A stretch of DNA of 64,000 nt from Inia geoffrensis (lineage: Eukaryota; Chordata; Mammalia; Artiodactyla; Iniidae), in the NCBI GenBank assembly GCA_036417435.1, contig JAZAQT010000154.1, forward strand, positions 113,951 to 177,950. Direction: 5' to 3'. The notes under the pieces were generated by a model that was given only the letters and a program-made list of their open reading frames with translations, made no database searches and was not told where the DNA came from. Shown piece after piece: positions 1-13,212 of the stretch; position 1 is the first letter of the stretch, and each line of letters begins with the position of its first letter. Both the position numbers and the translations under genes were made by a program.

Positions 1-750
1 GACCCTCACCTGAAGCCTTACCCTCACCCGTGCCCTAATCTTAACCAGGACACTAACACTAACACTTTCCCTCACACGAACGCTAACCCTTAAGCACTGT
101 CGTACCCTAAGCTGTACCCTAATCCCTCTGCATTCCTTAACCCTAACCCTAACAATAATCCTAACCCTGACCCTCACCCGAAGCCTTACCCTCACCCGTG
201 CCCTAATCTTAACCAGGACACCCACACTAACTCGTGCCCTCACACGTACACTAAACCTTAAGCGTTGTCGTACCCTAAATTGTACCCTAATCCCTCCCCA
301 TTCCTTAACCCTAACCCTAACCCCATCCCTAAACCTGACCCACGTCCGATGCCCTACCCTAACCAATGCCCTAATCTTAACCAGTACACAAACACTACCT
401 CATGCCCTCAAACGTACGTTAACCATTAAGCATTGTCGTACCCTAACCTGTACCCTAATCCCTCCCCATTCCCTAACCCTAACCCTAAGCGAAACCCTGA
501 ACGTGACCCTTTTCCGAGGCCTTACCCTCATAGGTGCCTTTGTCTTAACCAGTACACCAACACCAACTCGTGCCCTCACACTTACGCTAACCCTTAAGCA
601 TTGTCGTACCCTAACCTGTACCCTAATCCCTCTCCATTCCGTAACCCTAACCCTAACCTGAAACCTAACCATGACACTCACCGAAAACTTTACCCTCACC
701 CGTGTCCTAATTTTAACCAGTACATCAACACTAACCCATGCCCTCTAACA
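1..750 (+). repeat. Partial block at the left edge: (m3 tail)-m4-m5-m6-m7/8
   Basis: Bases 1-78 are the end of an m3 unit cut by the window edge. m4 starts at 79, m5 at 247 and m6 at 415. The unit at 583 has an m7 head and an m8 tail. Its anchor reads CCATTCCG, a private variant repeated at 4162 and 10726. Confidence 0.85.
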
Positions 751-1422
751 TATGCTAACCCTAAGCCATTGCCGTACACTAACCTGTACCCTAATCAATC
801 CCCATTCCCTAACCCTAACCCTAACCCTAACCCTTAACGTGACCCTCTTCCGAGGCCTTACCCTCACCCGTGCCCTAATCGTAAGCAGTACACTAACACT
901 AATTAGTGACCTCACACGTATGCTAAACCTTAAGCGTTGTGGTACCCTAAACTGTGCCCTAATATCTCCCCATTCCCTAACCCTAAACATAACCCTAATT
1001 CTATCCCTGACCCTCACCCGAAACCTTACCCTCACCCGTGCCCTAATCTTAACCAGGACACCAACACTAACTCGTGCCCTCACACTTACGCTAACCCTTA
1101 AGAATTGTCGTACCCTAACCTGTACCCTAATCCCTCTCCATTCCCTAACCCTAACCCTAACCCGAATCCTAACCCTGACCCTCACCCGAAGCCTAACCCT
1201 CACCCGTGCCCTAATCTTAACCAGGACACCAAGACTAACTCGTGCCCTCACACGTATGCTAACACTAAACCGCAGCAGTACCCTAACCTATATCCTAATC
1301 CCTCTCCATTCCCTAACCCTAACCCTAACCTGAAACCTAACCATGACACTCACCCGAAACTTTACCCTCACCCGTGTCCTAATTTTAACCAGTACATCAA
1401 CACTAACCCATGCCCTCTAACG
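751..1422 (+). repeat. 4-mer block m1-m2-m7-m8
   Basis: 672 bp. The m2 unit (919-1086) joins directly to m7, skipping m3 to m6. The same short form recurs at 4279-4950 and 10843-11514. Confidence 0.82.
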
Positions 1423-3102
1423 TACGCTAACCCTATGCCATTGCCGTACCCTAACCTGTACCCTAATCAATCCCCATTTCCTAACCCTAACCCTAACCCT
1501 AACCCTTAACGTGACCCTCTTCTGAGGCCTTACCCTCACCCGTTCCCTAATCGTAAGCAGTACACTAACACTAACTAGTGACCTCACACGTACGCTAAAC
1601 CTTAAGCGTTGTGGTACCCTAAACTGTGCCCTACTATCTCCCCATTCCCTAACCCTAACCCTAACACGAATTCTATCCCTGACCCTCACCCGAAACCTTA
1701 CCCTCACCCGTGCCCTAATCTTAACCAGGACACCAACACTAACTCGTGCCCTCACACGTACGCTAACCCTTAATCGTTGTCGTACCCTAAACTGTACCCT
1801 AATCCCTCCCCATTCCCTAACCCTAAACCTAACCCGAATCCTAACCCTGACCCTCACCTGAAGCCTTACCCTCACCCGTGCCCTAATCTTAACCAGGACA
1901 CCAACACTAACTCGTGCCCTCACACGTACGTCCACCCTTAATCGTTGTCGTACCCTAAACTGTACCCTAATCCCTCCCCATTCCCTAACCCTAACCCTAA
2001 CCCGAATCCTAACCCTGACCCTCACCTGAAGCCTTACCCTCACCCGTGCCCTAATCTTAACCAGGACACTAACACTAACCCTTGCCCTCACACGAACGAT
2101 AACCCTTAAGCACTGTCGTACCCTAAACTGTACCCTAATCCCTCTGCATTCCTTAACCCTAAACCTAACACGAATCCTAACCCTGACAGTCACCCGAAGC
2201 CTTACCCTCACCCGTGCCCTAATCTTAACCAGGACACCAAGACTAACTCGTGCCCTCACACTTACGCTAACCCTTAAGCATTGTCGTACCCTAAACTGTA
2301 CCCTAATCCCTCTCCATTCCCTAACCCTAACCCTAACACGAATCCTAACCCTGACCCTCTCCCGAAGCCTTACCCTCACCCGTGCCCTAATCTTAAACAG
2401 GACACCAACACTAACTCGTGCCCTCACACGTACGCTAAACCGTTAGCGTTGTCGTACCCTAAATTGTACCCTAAACCCTCCGCATTCCTTAACCCTAACC
2501 CTAACCCCATCTCTAAACCTAACCCACTTCCGATGCCCTACCCTAACCAATGCCCTAATCTTAACCAGTACAGAAGCACTAACTCATGCCCTCAAACGTA
2601 CGCTAACCCTTAAGCATTGTCGTATCCTATCCTGTACCCTAATCCCTCCCCATTCCCTAACCCTAACCCTAAGCGAAACCCTGAACGTGACCCTTTTCCG
2701 AGGCCTTACCCTCATCGGTGCCCTTGTCTTAACCAGTACACCAACACTAACACGTGCCCTCACACTTACGCTAACCCTTAAGCATTGTCGTACCCTAACC
2801 TGTACCCTAATCCCTCTCCATTCCCTAACCCTAACCCTAACCCGAATCCTAACCCTGACCCTCACCCGAAGCCTTACCCTCAACCGTGCCCTAATCTTAA
2901 CCAGGACACCAAGACTAACTCGTGCCCTCACACGTACGCTAACACTAAACCGCAGAGGTACCCTAACCTGTACCCTAATCCCTCTCCATTCCCTAACCCT
3001 AACCCTAACCTGAAACCTAACCATGACCCTCACCCGAAACTTCACCCTCACCCGTGTCCTAATTTTAACCAGTACATCAACACTAAACCATGCCCTCTAA
3101 CG
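1423..3102 (+). repeat. 10-mer block m1-m2-m3-m3x-m4-m7/4-m5-m6-m7-m8
   Basis: 1680 bp. The m3x unit (starting at 1927) carries TCCACCC. The unit at 2263 has an m7 head and AACACG as in m4, and is the point where similarity to the downstream copy at 5791 ends. Confidence 0.8.
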
Positions 3103-4278
3103 TATGCTAACCCTCAGCCATTGCCATACCATAACCTGTACCCTAATCAATCCCCATTCCCTAACCCTAACCCTAACCCTAACCCTTAACGTGACCCTCT
3201 ACCGAGGCCTTACCCTCACCCGTGCCCTAATCGTAAGCAGTACACTAACACTAACTAGTGACCTCACACGTACGCTAAAAGTTAAGCGTTGTGGTACCCT
3301 AAACTGTGCCCTAATATCTCCCCATTCCCTAACCCTAACCCTAACCCGAATCCTAACCCTGACCCTCACCTGAAGCCTGACCCTCACCCGTGCCCTAATC
3401 TTAACCAGGACAACAACACTAACTCGTGCCCTCACACGTACGCTAACCCTTAATCGTTGTCGTACCCTAAACTGTACCCTAATCCCTCCCCATTCCCTAA
3501 CCCTAACCCTAACCCGATTCCTAACCCTGACCCTCACCTGAAGCCTTACCCTCACCCGTGCCCTAATCTTAACCAGGACACTAACACTAACACTTTCCCT
3601 CACACGAACGCTAACCCTTAAGCACTGTCGTACCCTAAGCTGTACCCTAATCCCTCTGCATTCCTTAACCCTAACCCTAACAATAATCCTAACCCTGACC
3701 CTCACCCGAAGCCTTACCCTCACCCGTGCCCTAATCTTAACCAGGACACCCACACTAACTCGTGCCCTCACACGTACACTAAACCTTAAGCGTTGTCGTA
3801 CCCTAAATTGTACCCTAATCCCTCCCCATTCCTTAACCCTAACCCTAACCCCATCCCTAAACCTGACCCACGTCCGATGCCCTACCCTAACCAATGCCCT
3901 AATCTTAACCAGTACACAAACACTACCTCATGCCCTCAAACGTACGTTAACCATTAAGCATTGTCGTACCCTAACCTGTACCCTAATCCCTCCCCATTCC
4001 CTAACCCTAACCCTAAGCGAAACCCTGAACGTGACCCTTTTCCGAGGCCTTACCCTCATAGGTGCCTTTGTCTTAACCAGTACACCAACACCAACTCGTG
4101 CCCTCACACTTACGCTAACCCTTAAGCATTGTCGTACCCTAACCTGTACCCTAATCCCTCTCCATTCCGTAACCCTAACCCTAACCTGAAACCTAACCAT
4201 GACACTCACCGAAAACTTTACCCTCACCCGTGTCCTAATTTTAACCAGTACATCAACACTAACCCATGCCCTCTAACA
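3103..4278 (+). repeat. 7-mer block m1-m2-m3-m4-m5-m6-m7/8
   Basis: 1176 bp. The m2 unit has an m3-like tail, and the m7/8 hybrid matches the one at 583-750. Confidence 0.82.
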
Positions 4279-4950
4279 TATGCTAACCCTAAGCCATTGC
4301 CGTACACTAACCTGTACCCTAATCAATCCCCATTCCCTAACCCTAACCCTAACCCTAACCCTTAACGTGACCCTCTTCCGAGGCCTTACCCTCACCCGTG
4401 CCCTAATCGTAAGCAGTACACTAACACTAATTAGTGACCTCACACGTATGCTAAACCTTAAGCGTTGTGGTACCCTAAACTGTGCCCTAATATCTCCCCA
4501 TTCCCTAACCCTAAACATAACCCTAATTCTATCCCTGACCCTCACCCGAAACCTTACCCTCACCCGTGCCCTAATCTTAACCAGGACACCAACACTAACT
4601 CGTGCCCTCACACTTACGCTAACCCTTAAGAATTGTCGTACCCTAACCTGTACCCTAATCCCTCTCCATTCCCTAACCCTAACCCTAACCCGAATCCTAA
4701 CCCTGACCCTCACCCGAAGCCTAACCCTCACCCGTGCCCTAATCTTAACCAGGACACCAAGACTAACTCGTGCCCTCACACGTATGCTAACACTAAACCG
4801 CAGCAGTACCCTAACCTATATCCTAATCCCTCTCCATTCCCTAACCCTAACCCTAACCTGAAACCTAACCATGACACTCACCCGAAACTTTACCCTCACC
4901 CGTGTCCTAATTTTAACCAGTACATCAACACTAACCCATGCCCTCTAACG
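4279..4950 (+). repeat. 4-mer block m1-m2-m7-m8
   Basis: Same order and apparently the same sequence as 751-1422, displaced by 3528 bp (21 units). Confidence 0.82.
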
Positions 4951-6126
4951 TACGCTAACCCTATGCCATTGCCGTACCCTAACCTGTACCCTAATCAATC
5001 CCCATTTCCTAACCCTAACCCTAACCCTAACCCTTAACGTGACCCTCTTCTGAGGCCTTACCCTCACCCGTTCCCTAATCGTAAGCAGTACACTAACACT
5101 AACTAGTGACCTCACACGTACGCTAAACCTTAAGCGTTGTGGTACCCTAAACTGTGCCCTACTATCTCCCCATTCCCTAACCCTAACCCTAACACGAATT
5201 CTATCCCTGACCCTCACCCGAAACCTTACCCTCACCCGTGCCCTAATCTTAACCAGGACACCAACACTAACTCGTGCCCTCACACGTACGCTAACCCTTA
5301 ATCGTTGTCGTACCCTAAACTGTACCCTAATCCCTCCCCATTCCCTAACCCTAAACCTAACCCGAATCCTAACCCTGACCCTCACCTGAAGCCTTACCCT
5401 CACCCGTGCCCTAATCTTAACCAGGACACCAACACTAACTCGTGCCCTCACACGTACGTCCACCCTTAATCGTTGTCGTACCCTAAACTGTACCCTAATC
5501 CCTCCCCATTCCCTAACCCTAACCCTAACCCGAATCCTAACCCTGACCCTCACCTGAAGCCTTACCCTCACCCGTGCCCTAATCTTAACCAGGACACTAA
5601 CACTAACCCTTGCCCTCACACGAACGATAACCCTTAAGCACTGTCGTACCCTAAACTGTACCCTAATCCCTCTGCATTCCTTAACCCTAAACCTAACACG
5701 AATCCTAACCCTGACAGTCACCCGAAGCCTTACCCTCACCCGTGCCCTAATCTTAACCAGGACACCAAGACTAACTCGTGCCCTCACACTTACGCTAACC
5801 CTTAAGCATTGTCGTACCCTAAACTGTACCCTAATCCCTCTCCATTCCCTAACCCTAACCCTAACACGAATCCTAACCCTGACCCTCACCCGAAGACTTA
5901 CCCTCAACCGTGCCTTAATCTTAACCAGGACACGAAGACTAACTCGTGCTCTCACACATACGCAAACACTAAACCGCAGCGGTACCCTAACCTGTACCCT
6001 AATCCCTCTCCATTCCCTAACCCTAACCCTAACCTGAAACCTAACCATGACACTCACCCGAAACTTCACCCTCACCCGTGTCCTAATTTTAACCAGTACA
6101 TCAACACTAACCCATGCCCTCAAACG
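4951..6126 (+). repeat. 7-mer block m1-m2-m3-m3x-m4-m7-m8
   Basis: 1176 bp. It matches 1423-2359 through base 5887, then diverges inside the unit starting at 5791, where an m7 tail with CAACCGTGCC replaces the tail seen in the first copy. Confidence 0.8.
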
Positions 6127-6978
6127 TACGCTAACCCTAAGCCATTGCTGTACCCTAACCTGTACCCTAATCAATCCCCATTCCCTAACCCTAACCCTAA
6201 CCCTAACCCTAACACGAATCCTAACCCTGACCCTCTCCCGAAGCCTTACCCTCACCCGGGCCCTAATCTTAACCAGGACACCAACACTAACTAGTGCCCT
6301 CACACGTACGCTAAATCTTTAGCGTTGTCGTACCCTAAATTGTACAATAAACCCTCCCCATTCCTTAACCCTAACCCTAACCCCATCTCTAAACCTGACC
6401 CACTTCCGATGCCCTACCCTAACCAATGCCCTAATCTTAACCAGTACACAAACACTAACTCATGCCCTCACACGTACGTTAACCCTTAAGCATTGTCGTA
6501 CCCTATCCTGTACCCTAATCCCTCCCCATTCCGAAACCCTAACCCTAAGCGAAACCCTGAACGTGACCCTTTTCCGAGGCCTTACCCTCATCGGTGCCCT
6601 TGTCTTAACCAGTACACCAACACTAACTCGTGCCCTCACACTTACCCTAACCCTTAAGCATTGTCGTACCCTAACCTGTACCCTAATCCCTCTCCATTCC
6701 CTAATCCTAACCCTAACCCGAATCCTAACCCTGACCCTCACCCGAAGCCTTAACCTCACCCGTGCCCTAATCTTAACCAGGACACCAAGAATAACTCGTG
6801 CCCTCACACGTACGCTAACACTAAACCGCAGCGGTACCCTAACCTGTACCCTAATCCCTCTCCATTCCCTAAACCTAACCCTAACCTGAAACCTAACCAT
6901 GACACTCACCCAAAACTTTACCCTCACCCCTGTCCTAATTTTAACCAGGACATCAACACTAACGCATGCCCTCTAACG
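6127..6978 (+). repeat. 5-mer block m1+-m5-m6-m7-m8 with a 12-bp insertion
   Basis: 852 bp, 5 x 168 + 12. The first unit starts as m1, runs through four perfect AACCCT hexamers (6187-6210), then continues AACACGAATCC as m4 or m7 would. It is 180 bp long, two hexamers over. Confidence 0.82.
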
Positions 6979-8323
6979 TACGCTAACCCTAAGCAATTGC
7001 TGTACCCTAACCTGTACCCTAATCAATCCCAATTCCCTAACCCTAACCCTAACCCTAACCCTTAACGTGACCCTCTTCCGAGGCCTTACCCTCACCCGTG
7101 CCCTAATCGAAAGCAGTACACTAACACTAACTAGTGACCTCACACGTATGCTAAACCTTAAGCGTTGTGGTACCCTAAACTGTGCCCTAATACCTCCCAA
7201 TTCCCTAACCCTAACCCTAACCCGAATTCTATCCCTGACCCTCAACCGAAACCTTACCCTCACCCGTGCCCTAATCTTAACCAGGACACCAACACTAACT
7301 CGTGCCCTCACATGTACGGTAACCCTTAATCGTTGTCGTACCCTAAACTGTACCCTGATCCCTCCCCATTCCCTAACCCTAACCCTAACCCGAATCCTAA
7401 CCCTGACCCTCACCTGAAACCTTACCCTCACCCGTGCCCTAATCTTAACCAGGACACTAATACTAACCCTTGCCCTCACACGAAGGCTAACCCTTAAGCA
7501 CTGTCGTACCCTAAGCTGTACACTAATCCCTCTGCATTCCTTAACCCTAACCCTAACACGAATCCTAACCCTGACCCTCACCCGAAGTCTTACCCTCACC
7601 CGTGCCCTAATCTTAACCAGGACACCAACACTAACTCGTGCTCTCACACGTACGCTAAACCTTAAGCGTTGTCGTACCCTAAATTGTACCCTAATCCCTC
7701 CCCATTCCTTAACCCTAACCCTAACCCCATCCCTAAACCTGACCCACGTCCGATGCTCTACCCTAACCAATGCCCTAATCTTAACCAGTACACAAACACT
7801 AACTCATGCCCTCAAACGTACTTTATTCCTTAAGCATTGTCGTACCCTATCCTCTACCCTAATCCCTCCCCATTCCCTAACCCTAACCCTAAGCGAAACC
7901 TTGAACGTGACCCTTTTCCGAGGCCTTTCCCTCATCGGTGTCCTTGTCTTAAACACTACACCAACACTAACTCGTGCCCTCACACTTACGCTAACCCTTA
8001 AGCATTGTCGTAACCTAACCTGTACCCTAATCCCTCTCCATTCCCTAACCCTAACCCTAACCCGAATCCTAACCCTGAAACCTCACCCGAAGCCTTAACC
8101 TCACCCGTGCCCTAATCTTAACCAGGACACCAAGACTAACTCGTGCCCTCACACGTACGCTAACATTAAACCGCAGCGGTACCCTAACCTGTACCCTAAT
8201 CCCTCTCCATTCCCTAAACCTAACCCTAACCTGAAAGCTAACCATGACACTCACCCAAAACTTTACCCTCACCCCTGTCCTAATTTTAACCAGTACATCA
8301 ACACTAACCCATGCCCTCTAACG
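6979..8323 (+). repeat. Canonical 8-mer HOR m1 to m8
   Basis: 1345 bp, with one extra base in m7 near 8075-8085. Every type is present in order, and the m2 copy is the typical GAATTCTATCC form. Confidence 0.88.
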
Positions 8324-9666
8324 TACGCTAACCCTAAGCCATTGCCGTACCCTAACCTGTACCCTAATCAATCCCCATTCCCTAACCCTAACCCTAACCC
8401 TAACCCTTAACGTGACCCTCTTCCGAGGCCTTACCCTCACCCGTCCCTAATCGTAAGCAGTACACTAACACTAACTAGTGACCTCACACATACGCTAAAC
8501 CTTAAGCGTTGTGGTACCCTAAACTGTGCCCTAATATCTCCCCATTCCCTAACCCTAACCCTAACCCGATTTCTATCCCTGACCCTCACCCGAAACCTTA
8601 CCCTCACCCGTTCCCTAATCTTAACCAGGACACCAAAACTAACTCGTGCCCTCACATGTACGCTAAACCTTAATCGTTGTCGTACCCTAAACTGTACCCT
8701 ATTCCCTCCCAATTCCCTAACCCTAGCCCTAACCTGAATCCTAACCCTGACCCTCACCTGAAACCTTACCCTCACCCGTGCCCTAATCTTAACCAGGACA
8801 CTAACACTAACCCTTGCCCTCACACGAACGCTAACCCTTAAGCACTGTCGTACCCTAAGCTGTAACCTAATCCCTCTGTATTCCTTAACCCTAACCCTAA
8901 CACGAATCCTAACACTGACACTCACCCGAAGCCTTACCCTCACCCCTGCCCTAATCTTAACCAGGACACCAACACTAACTCGTGCCCTCACACGTACGCT
9001 AAACCTTAAGCGTTGTTGTACCCTAAATTGTACCCTAATCCCTCCCCATTCCTTAACCCTAACCCTAACCCCATCCCTAAACCTAACCCACTTCCGATGC
9101 CCTACCCTAACCAATGCCCTAATCTTAACCAGTACACAAACCCTAACTCATGCCCAAAAACGTACGTTAACCTTTAAGCATTGTCGTACCCTATACTGTA
9201 TCCTAATCCCTCCCCATTCCCTAACCCTAACCCTAAGCGAAACCCTGAACGTGACTCTTTTCCGAGGCCTTACCCTCATCGGTGTCCTTGTCTTAACCAG
9301 TACACCAACAGTAACTCGTGCCCTCACACTTACGCTAACCCTTAAGCATTGTCGTACCCTAACCTGTACCCTAATCCCTCTCCATTCCCTAACCCTAACG
9401 CTAAACCGAATACTAACCCTGACCCTCACCCGAAGCCTTACCCTCACCCGTGCCCTAATATTAACCACGACACCAACACTAACTCGTGCCCTCACACGTA
9501 CGCTAACACTAAACCGCAGCGGTACCCTATCCTGTACACTAATCCCTCTCCATTCCCTAACCCTAACCCTAACCTGAAACCTAACCATGACACTCACCCG
9601 AAACTTTACCCTCACCCGTGTCCTAATTTTAACCAGTACATCAACACTAACTCATGCCCTCTAACG
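8324..9666 (+). repeat. Canonical 8-mer HOR m1 to m8
   Basis: 1343 bp, with one base missing in the m1 tail near 8443. Directly follows another complete HOR, the only back-to-back pair of full 8-mers at this end of the window. Confidence 0.88.
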
Positions 9667-10842
9667 TACGCAAACCCTAAGCCATTGCCGTACCCTAACC
9701 TGTACCCTAATCAATCCCCATTCCCTAACCCTAACCCTAACCCTAACCATTAATGTGACCCTCTTCCGAGGCCTTATCCTCACCCGTGCCCTAATCGTAA
9801 GCAGTACACTAACACTAACAAGTGACCTCAGACGTACGCTAAACCTTAAGCGTTGTGGTACCCTAAACTGTGCCCTAATATCTCCCCATTCCCTAACCCT
9901 AACCCTAACCCGAATTCTATCCCTGACCCTCACCCGAAACCTTACCCTCACCCGTGCCCTAATCTTAACCAGGACACCAACACTAACTCGTGCCCTCACA
10001 CGTACGCTAACACTTAATCGTTGTCGTACCCTAAACTGTACCCTAATCCCTCCCCATTCCCTAACCCTAACCCTAACCCGAATCCTAACCCTGACCCTCA
10101 CCTGAAGCCTTACCCTCACCCGTGCCCTAATCTTAACCAGGACACTAACACTAACACTTGCCCTCACACGAACGCTAACCCTTAAGCACTGTCGTACCCT
10201 AAGCTGTACCCTAATCCCTCTGCATTCCTTAACCCTAACCCTAACAAGAATCCTAACCCTGACCCTCACCCGAAGCCTTACCCTCACCCGTGCCCTAATC
10301 TTAACCAGGACACCAACACTAACTCGTGCCCTCACACATACGCTAAACCTTAAGCGTTGTCGTACCCTAAATTGTACCCTAATCCCTCCCCATTCCTTAA
10401 CCCTAACCCTAACCCCATCCCTAAACCTGACCCACGTCCGATGCCCTACCCTAACCAATGCCCTAATCTTAACCAGTACACAAACACTACCTCATGCCCT
10501 CAAACGTACGTTAACCATTAAGCATTGTCGTACACTAACCTGTACCCTAATCCCTCCCCATTCCCTAACCCTAACCCTAAGCGAAACCCTGAACGTGACC
10601 CTTTTCCGAGGCCTTACGCTCATAGGTGCCTTTGTCTTAACCAGTACACCAACACCAACTCGTGCCCTCACACTTACGCTAACCCTTAAGCATTGTCGTA
10701 CCCTAAACTGTACCCTAATCCCTCTCCATTCCGTAACCCTAACCCTAACCTGAAACTTAACCATGACACTCACCGAAAGCTTTACCCTCACCCGTGTCCT
10801 AATTTTAACCAGTACATCAACACTAACCCATGCCCTCTAACA
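9667..10842 (+). repeat. 7-mer block m1-m2-m3-m4-m5-m6-m7/8
   Basis: 1176 bp. Ends in the CCATTCCG-type m7/8 hybrid (10675-10842), like the blocks ending at 750 and 4278 but with several base differences. Confidence 0.82.
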
Positions 10843-11514
10843 TATGCTAACCCTAAGCCATTGCCGTACCCTAACCTTTACCCTAATCAATCCCCATTCC
10901 CTAACCCTAACCCTAACCCTAACCCTTAACGTGACTCTCTTCCGAGGCCTTACCCTCACCCGTGCCCTAATCGTAAGCAGTACACTAACACTAACTAGTG
11001 ACCTCACACGTATGCTAAACCTTAAGCGTTGGGGTACCCTAAACTGTGCCCTAATATCTCCCCATTCCCTAACCCTAACCCTAACCCGAATTCTATCCCT
11101 GACCCTCACCCGAAACCTTACCCTCACCCGTGCCCTAATCTTAACCAGGACACCAACACTAACTCGTGCCCTCACACTTACGCTAACCCTTAAGAATTGT
11201 CGTACCCTAACCTGTACCCTAATCCCTCTCCATTCCCTAACCCTAACCCTAACCCGAATCCTAACCCTGACCCTCACCCGAAGCCTAACCCTCACCCGTG
11301 CCCTAATCTTAACCAGGACACCAAGACTAACTCGTGCCCTCACACGTACGCTAACACTAAACCGCAGCGGTACCCTAACCTATACCCTAATCCCTCTCCA
11401 TTCCCTAACCCTAACCCTAACCTGAAACCTAACCATGACACTCACGCGAAACTTTACCCTCACCCGTGTCCTAATTTTAACCAGTATATCAACACTAACC
11501 CATGCCCTCTAACG
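10843..11514 (+). repeat. 4-mer block m1-m2-m7-m8
   Basis: Third copy of this short form in the first 12 kb, diverged by scattered substitutions from 751-1422 and 4279-4950. Confidence 0.82.
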
Positions 11515-12354
11515 TACGCTAACCCTATGCCATTGCCGTACCCTAACCTGTACCCTAATCAATCCCCATTCCCTAACCCTAACCCTAACCCTAACCCTTA
11601 ACGTGACCCTCTTCTGAGGCCTTACCCTCACCCGTTCCCTAATCGTAAGCAGTATATTAACACTAACTAGTGACCTCACACGTACGCTAAACCTTAAGCG
11701 TTGTGGTACCCTAAACTGTGCCCTACTATCTCCCCATTCCCTAACCCTAACCCTAACCCGAATTCTATCCCTGACCCTCACCCGAAACCTTACCCTCACC
11801 CGTGCCCTAATCTTAACCAGGACACCAACACTAACTCGTGCCCTCACACGTACGCTAACCCTTAATCGTTGTCGTACCCTAAACTGTACCCTAATCCCTC
11901 CCCATTCCCTAACCCTAACCCTAACCCGAATCCTAACCCTGACCCTCACCTGAAGCCTTACCCTCACCCGTGCCCTAATCTTAACCAGGACACGAACACT
12001 AACTCTTGCCCTCACACGTACGTCCACCCTTAATCGTTGTCGTACCCTAAACTGTACCCTAATCCCTCCCCATTCCCTAACCCTAACCCTAACACGAATC
12101 CTAACCCTGACCCTCACACGAAGCCTTACCCTCAACCGTGCCTTAATCTTAACCAGGACACGAAGACTAACTCGTGCTCTCACACATACGCAAACACTAA
12201 ACCGCAGCGGTACCCTAACCTGTACGCTAATCCCTCTCCATTCCCTAACCCTAACCCTAAACTGAAACCTAACCATGACACTCACCCGAAACTTCACCCT
12301 CACCCGTGTCCTAATTTTAACCAGTACATCAACACTAACCCATGCCCTCTAACG
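11515..12354 (+). repeat. 5-mer block m1-m2-m3-m3x/7-m8
   Basis: 840 bp. The m3x unit (12019-12186) changes to an m7 tail within the unit, removing m4 to m6. Confidence 0.78.
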
Positions 12355-13212
12355 TACGCTAACCCTAAGCCATTGCTGTACCCTAACCTGTACCCTAATC
12401 AATCCCCATTCCCTAACCCTAACCCTAACCCTAACCCTAACCCTAACACGAATCCTAACCCTGACCCTCTCCCGAAGCCTTACCCTAACCCGTGCCCTAA
12501 TCTTAAACAGGACACCAACACTAACTCGTGCCCTCACACGTACGCTAAACCGTTAGCGTTGTCGTACCCTAAATTGTACCCTAAACCCTCCGCATTCCTT
12601 AACCCTAACCCTAACCCCATCTCTAAACCTAACCCACTTCCGATGCCCTACCCTAACCAATGCCCTAATCTTAACCAGTACAGAAGCACTAACTCATGCC
12701 CTCAAACGTACGCTAACCCTTAAGCATTGTCGTATCCTATCCTGTACCCTAATCCCTCCCCATTCCCTAACCCTAACCCTAAGCGAAACCCTGAACGTGA
12801 CCCTTTTCCGAGGCCTTACCCTCATCGGTGCCCTTGTCTTAACCAGTACACCAACACTAACACGTGCCCTCACACTTACGCTAACCCTTAAGCATTGTCG
12901 TACCCTAACCTGTACCCTAATCCCTCTCCATTCCCTAACCCTAACCCTAACCCGAATCCTAACCCTGACCCTCACCCGAAGCCTTACCCTCAACCGTGCC
13001 CTAATCTTAACCAGGACACCAAGACTAACTCGTGCCCTCACACGTACGCTAACACTAAACCGCAGAGGTACCCTAACCTGTACCCTAATCCCTCTCCATT
13101 CCCTAACCCTAACCCTAACCTGAAACCTAACCATGACCCTCACCCGAAACTTCACCCTCACCCGTGTCCTAATTTTAACCAGTACATCAACACTAAACCA
13201 TGCCCTCTAACG
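12355..13212 (+). repeat. 5-mer block m1+-m5-m6-m7-m8 with an 18-bp insertion
   Basis: 858 bp, 5 x 168 + 18. The m1+ unit has five perfect AACCCT hexamers (12415-12444) before AACACG, one more than the related junctions at 6187 and 15625. Confidence 0.83.
12415..12444 (+). repeat. Five perfect AACCCT telomeric hexamers
   Basis: Lies on the m1+ hybrid junction, followed by AACACG. It accounts for the 18-bp excess of this unit. Confidence 0.95.
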
